A DNA stretch of 15,878 nt from DASVSE01 sp036399715 (GTDB taxonomy: Bacteria > Bacteroidota > Rhodothermia > Rhodothermales > Rubricoccaceae). A program made the position numbers and the translations under genes. Positions within the stretch are counted from its first letter, which is position 1. Each line of letters opens with the position of its first letter. The notes under the pieces are model-generated. The model saw nothing but the letters and a program-made list of their open reading frames with translations. It searched no databases and was not told the origin of the DNA. Below are positions 11,998 to 15,878 of this stretch, piece after piece. The DNA lies in assembly GCA_036399715.1 (NCBI GenBank), contig DASWMO010000209.1:1-15878 (forward strand), written 5' to 3'.

Positions 11998-14673
11998 CTA
12001 CGCCTCGTCCGGGTCCTCGCCCAGGCCCGAGCCCGGGTTGAGCATCTCGTCGAGCTGGTACTCGCTCGACACGAGCACCTCGCGCGCCTTGGAGCCCTCG
12101 AACGGCCCGACGATGCCCGCGTCTTCGAGCTGGTCCACGAGGCGCGCCGCGCGCGTGTAGCCGACTGACAGCTTGCGCTGGAGCAGGCTCACCGAGCCCT
12201 GCTGCGAGCGCACGATCACCCGCGCCGCGTCGGCGAAGAGGTCGTCGCGGTCCTCGGACGAGTCACCGGCAGCGCCCGTCGGGGCGTCTTCGTGCGGGTC
12301 CATCGGGGGGAGGAGGTACGGGCCCGGACCGTCCTGCGCGCCGATGAAGCCCGTCACGGCCTCGACCTCCTCGACCGACACGTACGGCCCCTGGAGGCGC
12401 GTCAGGCGGGAGCCGTTCATGTGCAGCAGGTCCCCGTTGCCGACGAGCTGGTGCGCCCCGCCGCCGTCGATAATCGTGCGCGAGTCGATCTTGGACGACG
12501 TCTGGTAGGCCATCCGGGACGGGAAGTTGGCCTTGATGAGCCCCGTGATGACATCGACGGACGGCCGCTGCGTGGCGAGGACGAGGTGGATGCCGACGGC
12601 GCGGGCCATCTGCGCGAGGCGCGCAATCGGCGCCTCGACCTCCTTCGCCGACGTCATCATGAGGTCCGCGAGCTCGTCGACGATGACGACGAGGTACGGT
12701 AGGTGGCGGTGCTTGCCGCCGAGCGGGACGAGCGCGCCACGGGCGAACTTGTCGTTGTACTCGACGATGCCGCGCACGCCGGCCTCGGCGAGGAGGTCGT
12801 AGCGCAGCTCCATCTCGCGCTCGCACGAGCGGAGCACGGCCGCGGCCTGCGAGAAGTCCGTGATGATCGGGTCCTCGGCGTCGACGGGCATCGCCGAGAA
12901 GTGGTTCAGCAGCGTCGCGTAGCCGTTGAGCTCGATCTTCTTCGGGTCGATCATCACGAACTTGAGGTCCGCCGGCTTCTTGGCGTACAGCAGCCCGACG
13001 ATGAGCGCGTTCACGCCGACGGACTTGCCCGAGCCCGTTGCGCCAGCGACCAACAGGTGCGGCATCTTGGCGAGGTCCTCGACGTAGACGCCGCCCTCGA
13101 TGGTTTTGCCGATCGGAATAGGCAACGCCATCTTGCCGCCGCGCGCCGCGTCGCGGAACGTCGGCGTCGAGAGCGTCTGCCGCAGGCGGACCATCTCGCG
13201 CGAGCGGTTCGGGATCTCGACGCCGATGGCGCTCTTGCCCGGGATCGGGGCGATGATGCGGATGCCTGGGGCCGCGAGCGCCATCGCGAGGTCGTCTTCG
13301 AGGGCCGTGATCCGGCTGATCTTGATACCCGGCGCGGGTGTGAGCTCGTAGCGCGTCACCGTCGGCCCGACGACGGCGTCGATCTCGGTGATCTGGATGT
13401 TGTACGTCTGGAGCTTGTCGAGGAGGGTGAGCTTGTTTTCCTCGATCTCGGCCATGTCGACCTGCTGGTCGGACTCGGCCTGTTCGAGCAGCTCAATCGA
13501 CGGAAACTGGTACTCGACGTCGACGGACGACGCGGCGACGGCGGCCGCGTCGAGGTCCACCTCGGCCTCGGGCGTGGCGACGTGCACGTGCACGGCCGGC
13601 CCGGCCTCGCGCTCGTCGTCGACGAGGCCGTCGAGGTCGGGATCGTCCGTCTCGGCGTCCGGCGCGACGGGCGAGGGGAGGGGCATGCGGGGTGGGACGG
13701 GCCGCGCGCCATCGCCACCGGAGGAGCTGCCGGATGCGGGCACGACCAGGACGGGAAGGCCGTCGTTCGGCAGGTCGTCGGCCTCGGGGGCGCCGTCGCC
13801 GACCGGGCGCGCGGGCGGCTCAGGGGCGGCATACGCCTCGTCGGCGGCGCGCTCGCGGGCGGCCTGTTTAGCCTCGGCGAGCACACGCTCGCGTTCACGG
13901 TCGCGGGCGGCGCTCCGCTCGGCGCGCTCCTTGAAGGCGACCGAGCGGGCCTGTTGCCGCAGGTGCTTCCGCGCAGCCGAGCCCGTCCGGAAAGCCGCCC
14001 AGCCGTCCGTCAGCCCCGTCTTGAGCCCGACTGCGGCGCCCTCGACGCGGTCCAGCGACGTCTGGATGTCGCGGTCCACGGCTAGCAACACGGTGATCAC
14101 GAGCCCGACGACGAGCACGATGAACGCCCCGACGGACCCGAGCACGCCCGACATCCACCCCGCGACGCCCGTCCCGACGCCGCCGCTCCACCGCGCGAGG
14201 TCGGCGTCGGTGTGGATGTCGAACCAGCCGAAAAAGCAGGCCGCGAAGACGGCTCCAGCGACGGCGAGGACGCTCAGCAGCGGCAGGAAGACCGGCGTCT
14301 TCTGACGCAGCAGCACGTAGCCCCACGCGAGGAGCGCCGCGAGGAGCAGCAGGACCGGAAACCCGAGCGCCTCGGTCACGAACAGGCGCGCCGCAAACGC
14401 TCCGACGACGCCGAGCAGGTTGTCGAGGCGGTGGTCGCCGAACTCGAAGAGGCCGCGCCGCGCGATCCCCGCGAGGCGCGCATCGTCGGCGGGCGTGTGG
14501 CTCACGACGGCGAGCGCGAGCAGGACCGCGAGGGCCATCAGCAGGATGCCGAGCACCTCCTGCTTGCGCTGGATCGTGACGGCCGCCTCGGCCGCGCGCG
14601 ACGACCGGCCGGACGGCCGGGGGGCGGCCCGTTTGCGCGGCGCGGGGCGGGACGGGCGTTCGGCTGTGCTCAC
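11998..14673 (-). CDS. ftsK: DNA translocase FtsK/SpoIIIE
   Basis: An 891-residue protein with GTG at 14671-14673 and TAG at 11998-12000. The N-terminus is basic, Pro/Arg-rich and cytosolic. It is followed by about four membrane helices (roughly residues 38-60, 85-115, 125-150, 170-200) that anchor it at the division septum. Residues 210-390 are a charged, acidic and Pro-rich linker. The motor follows: YNIQITEIDAVVGPTVTRYEL in the alpha region, Walker A GATGSGKS at 544-551 (K550), Walker B VVIVDELADLMM with D666-E667, and LVLATQRPSVDVITG. The C-terminal gamma winged helix (about 810-875, SLLQRKLSVGYTRAARLVDQLEDAGIVG) reads oriented chromosome sequences (KOPS) in known homologues. The role is chromosome pumping and dimer resolution at division. 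All motor motifs are intact and length is normal for the family. It is convergent with serA. Confidence 0.97.
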   Translation of the reverse strand: MSTAERPSRPAPRKRAAPRPSGRSSRAAEAAVTIQRKQEVLGILLMALAVLLALAVVSHTPADDARLAGIARRGLFEFGDHRLDNLLGVVGAFAARLFVTEALGFPVLLLLAALLAWGYVLLRQKTPVFLPLLSVLAVAGAVFAACFFGWFDIHTDADLARWSGGVGTGVAGWMSGVLGSVGAFIVLVVGLVITVLLAVDRDIQTSLDRVEGAAVGLKTGLTDGWAAFRTGSAARKHLRQQARSVAFKERAERSAARDRERERVLAEAKQAARERAADEAYAAPEPPARPVGDGAPEADDLPNDGLPVLVVPASGSSSGGDGARPVPPRMPLPSPVAPDAETDDPDLDGLVDDEREAGPAVHVHVATPEAEVDLDAAAVAASSVDVEYQFPSIELLEQAESDQQVDMAEIEENKLTLLDKLQTYNIQITEIDAVVGPTVTRYELTPAPGIKISRITALEDDLAMALAAPGIRIIAPIPGKSAIGVEIPNRSREMVRLRQTLSTPTFRDAARGGKMALPIPIGKTIEGGVYVEDLAKMPHLLVAGATGSGKSVGVNALIVGLLYAKKPADLKFVMIDPKKIELNGYATLLNHFSAMPVDAEDPIITDFSQAAAVLRSCEREMELRYDLLAEAGVRGIVEYNDKFARGALVPLGGKHRHLPYLVVIVDELADLMMTSAKEVEAPIARLAQMARAVGIHLVLATQRPSVDVITGLIKANFPSRMAYQTSSKIDSRTIIDGGGAHQLVGNGDLLHMNGSRLTRLQGPYVSVEEVEAVTGFIGAQDGPGPYLLPPMDPHEDAPTGAAGDSSEDRDDLFADAARVIVRSQQGSVSLLQRKLSVGYTRAARLVDQLEDAGIVGPFEGSKAREVLVSSEYQLDEMLNPGSGLGEDPDEA

Positions 14674-15061
14674 CGGGTCGGGGGGAAGTCCGGGAAAAGC
14701 GCCTCAGGGAGGCCGCCGGATGATACGACGGACGGCCTCCGGACCCGTCAGACCGTGGGACTGCGGGCGACGGAGCCGAGCCCGCCCACCTGCACTCCGG
14801 GGCGGCCTCGGGGCGGGCGGGGAGCGGGCGGCGGCTGGACCGGCCGCTCATCCATCGGGGCAGAAGCTGCCTGGTCCACTGCGCGGCCCGCGTCGGGTGG
14901 CGCCCTCCCTCGTGCGGCGTGTCTGCAAGCGAATGCCGCCCTCAACGCGGTGGCACTCCAGCGGAGGGCCCGGGACGCAAGCGCAGGGGATGCCGGCAGA
15001 TGGTGGAGGGGTGCCACCGTGGGCGCGACCGGGCCACCGCCGATCACCGCGGCGACGGCCT
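14674..15061. other. 388-base gap upstream of ftsK with one hairpin
   Basis: No protein or known RNA gene is recognised here. A long minus-strand frame crosses the gap but is Arg/Pro-rich and looks like the by-product of high GC. The gap should carry the ftsK promoter. The only clear structure is the hairpin at 14708-14740. Many short GC-rich self-complementary words occur, as expected for this composition. Confidence 0.4.
14708..14740 (-). terminator. Hairpin upstream of ftsK, possible terminator of upstream minus-strand transcripts
   Basis: Arms GGAGGCCG (14708-14715) and CGGCCTCC (14733-14740) pair over 8 bases, with a further CCG/CGG inside. On the minus strand the hairpin is followed, 10 bases later, by TTTTCCC. 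It ends 35 bases before the ftsK start. It may separate the lipoprotein transcript from ftsK, or it may be a leader structure of ftsK. The T run is short and offset, so the terminator reading is tentative. Confidence 0.4.
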
Positions 15062-15388
15062 TTACAGCTCCGTGGCCGCCCTCAGCGCCTCTTCGACGGC
15101 CGGGTTGGCCGCGTACGTCTCGCGGATCCGTGCGACGTCTCGGTCGAGCTCGTCGCCACAGCGCAGCTCGTCCATGGCCGACTCGATCTGCGCCGTACGC
15201 TCCGGATCGTTGTCGCCGATCTCGCCGCCGAAGTGATTGCACCCCTCCAGACGCGCCGCGACGTCGGACACCTCGCGGGCGAGGGCCGGCGTTGCGGGCT
15301 CCGGCAGCGGCTCATTGGCCGCGGGCGCCGGTTGGTTCACGCAGCCTGCCAGGATCAGGGTAGCGCAGAAGCAGAGGCGTCGGTTCAT
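15062..15388 (-). CDS. Small lipoprotein of unknown function
   Basis: A 108-residue protein with ATG at 15386-15388 and TAA at 15062-15064; another ATG two codons upstream (15394) is possible. MNRRLCFCATLILAGC is a short lipoprotein signal with lipobox LAGC (Cys16). A Pro/Ala linker follows (QPAPAANEPLPEPATP), then a compact helical domain with LEGCNHFGGEIGDNDPERTAQIESAMDELRC and ARIRETYAANPAVEEALRAA. The Cys-x-His-x-x-Gly-Glu pattern followed by an Arg-x-x-Gln-Ile-Glu helix and a second Cys recurs in small hypothetical lipoproteins of other bacteria. The two cysteines could form a disulphide in the envelope. I cannot assign a function. The upstream leader holds a G8 run and a palindrome. Confidence 0.8.
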   Translation of the reverse strand: MNRRLCFCATLILAGCVNQPAPAANEPLPEPATPALAREVSDVAARLEGCNHFGGEIGDNDPERTAQIESAMDELRCGDELDRDVARIRETYAANPAVEEALRAATEL

Positions 15389-15390
15389 GA

Positions 15391-15615
15391 TCATGGGGCA
15401 GGGGGGGGCGGGCACCCGCGGTGCCCGTTGTGGTGCAACGTCACGACGCATGGCAACGCACCGGGGCCGCTCGCGGCAACGGCCCGTGATGCATCCCGGA
15501 CGACCGGATCATACGGCGCGGTCATCGCCGACGCGACGACCTCGCACACCCACGGCGTCACGACACCTCGCGTCCTCCCGACCTCAAGCGGCGCGTTCGT
15601 GACGTAGAGCCACAC
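15391..15615 (-). CDS. Doubtful small ORF upstream of the lipoprotein
   Basis: A 74-residue frame starting at GTG 15613-15615 and ending at TGA 15391-15393. The central part (VWLYVTNAPLEVGRTRGVVTPWVCEVV) has plausible protein character. The frame has no stop back to the TGA at 15748 and no ATG in between. The end (GCPPPPAP) is coded by the homopolymer and palindrome in front of the lipoprotein gene. No family is recognised. It could be real, the remains of a gene, or chance openness in GC-rich DNA. Confidence 0.25.
   Translation of the reverse strand: MWLYVTNAPLEVGRTRGVVTPWVCEVVASAMTAPYDPVVRDASRAVAASGPGALPCVVTLHHNGHRGCPPPPAP
15401..15427. repeat. G8 homopolymer followed by an 8-bp palindrome in the lipoprotein leader
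   Basis: Eight G (15401-15408) are followed by CGGGCACC-CGC-GGTGCCCG (15409-15427), an 8-base-pair stem with a 3-base loop. Both lie within 40 bases upstream of the lipoprotein ATG on the minus strand. On the sense strand this is a hairpin followed by a C8 run. Such a run can change length by slippage and alter leader spacing. A regulatory effect is not shown. Confidence 0.6.
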
Positions 15616-15747
15616 GCCGTGCGACGAGTCCGCCGCGGAAGACGCAGTAACAGATGGCCGCTCACCGGCGGCACGGACGCGAAGGTAGAGGCCGGCGCGA
15701 CGTGGCCGTGCCGTTGGGTGCAGCGGCGGGTTCTGCCGCCTCGGGTG

Positions 15748-15878
15748 TCAGCCCCCAGTCTCAGGAGGGTACGGGTCGGGCGTGTACTCGTAGGCCGAGT
15801 ACCGCGTCGCGTAGAACTCCTCCAGCGTCTGGCGTGCCTCGAACAGGACGGACCACACCTCATGGCCGTCGATCAGAG
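15748..15878 (-). CDS. C-terminal end of an unrecognised protein (partial, 5' end outside window)
   Basis: On the minus strand a frame enters from the right edge and ends with TGA at 15748-15750, giving 42 complete residues: LIDGHEVWSVLFEARQTLEE, then FYATRYSAYEYTPDPYPPETGG. The codons use mostly G/C third positions, in line with the host's real genes, and the composition (aromatic, acidic, few Arg) differs from the Arg-rich shadow frame over the same bases. The segment suggests a helix followed by a Tyr/Pro-rich tail. No family is recognised. Confidence 0.6.
   Translation of the reverse strand, partial: LIDGHEVWSVLFEARQTLEEFYATRYSAYEYTPDPYPPETGG

Noticed and set aside
12703..14085. A 460-codon plus-strand frame opposite ftsK
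   Set aside because: It is antisense to the Walker motifs and linker of ftsK and has no recognisable domain; it is a composition shadow.
14748..15242. A 164-codon minus-strand frame over the gap upstream of ftsK and the lipoprotein gene
   Set aside because: It is Arg/Ala/Pro-rich, overlaps the lipoprotein gene in another frame and shows no domain.
1..15878. CRISPR arrays and complete insertion sequences
   Set aside because: No regularly spaced repeats were found, and the only transposase-like part is the HTH domain fused to DUF5131, with no DDE domain and no terminal inverted repeats recognised.

Overview
The window looks like a chromosomal segment of a high-GC member of the Rhodothermota (Rhodothermales, Rubricoccaceae/Rubrivirga-like). 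The clues are a type IX secretion C-terminal sorting domain at the left edge, very GC-rich codon third positions in the housekeeping genes, and few Shine-Dalgarno sequences. The taxonomic placement is an inference from gene style. No ribosomal RNA or marker alignment was available.

Layout. 1-300 is the 3' end of a secreted protein with a T9SS sorting domain. 301-820 has no gene I can name. 821-2128 is a minus-strand pair: a GYF/DUF2569 membrane protein preceded by a frameshifted SH3-domain lipoprotein. 2202-9012 is an accessory block, all on the plus strand and closely packed: a small XRE regulator; an MmeI-like type IIG/IIL restriction-methylation gene broken by two +1 frameshifts and one nonsense codon; a DUF5131 (phage Gp37/Gp68-type, three-cysteine) protein carrying a C-terminal IS5-transposase-like DNA-binding domain (DUF4096-like); and a 612-residue protein that I read as a divergent polymerase of the PolA / single-subunit RNA polymerase superfamily. 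The block ends beside a minus-strand initiator tRNA-fMet with a strong terminator. An inverted copy of the 5' part of that tRNA lies between the polymerase gene and the tRNA, which suggests past recombination there.

9466-14673 is conserved chromosome: DUF1015 and serA (phosphoserine pathway) on the plus strand, converging on ftsK on the minus strand. 14674-15878 holds a small lipoprotein, a doubtful small ORF and the 3' end of an unrecognised gene, all on the minus strand.

The most interesting part is 5961-9012. The DUF5131-HTH fusion and the orphan polymerase-like protein are 49 bases apart, share strand, sit downstream of a restriction gene with a controller-like regulator, and differ in base composition from the chromosome. 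I know of no described system with this pair. They could be a defence or mobile-element replication module, but their function is unknown. The restriction gene beside them appears to be decaying (or misassembled), whereas these two frames are intact over 387 and 612 codons.
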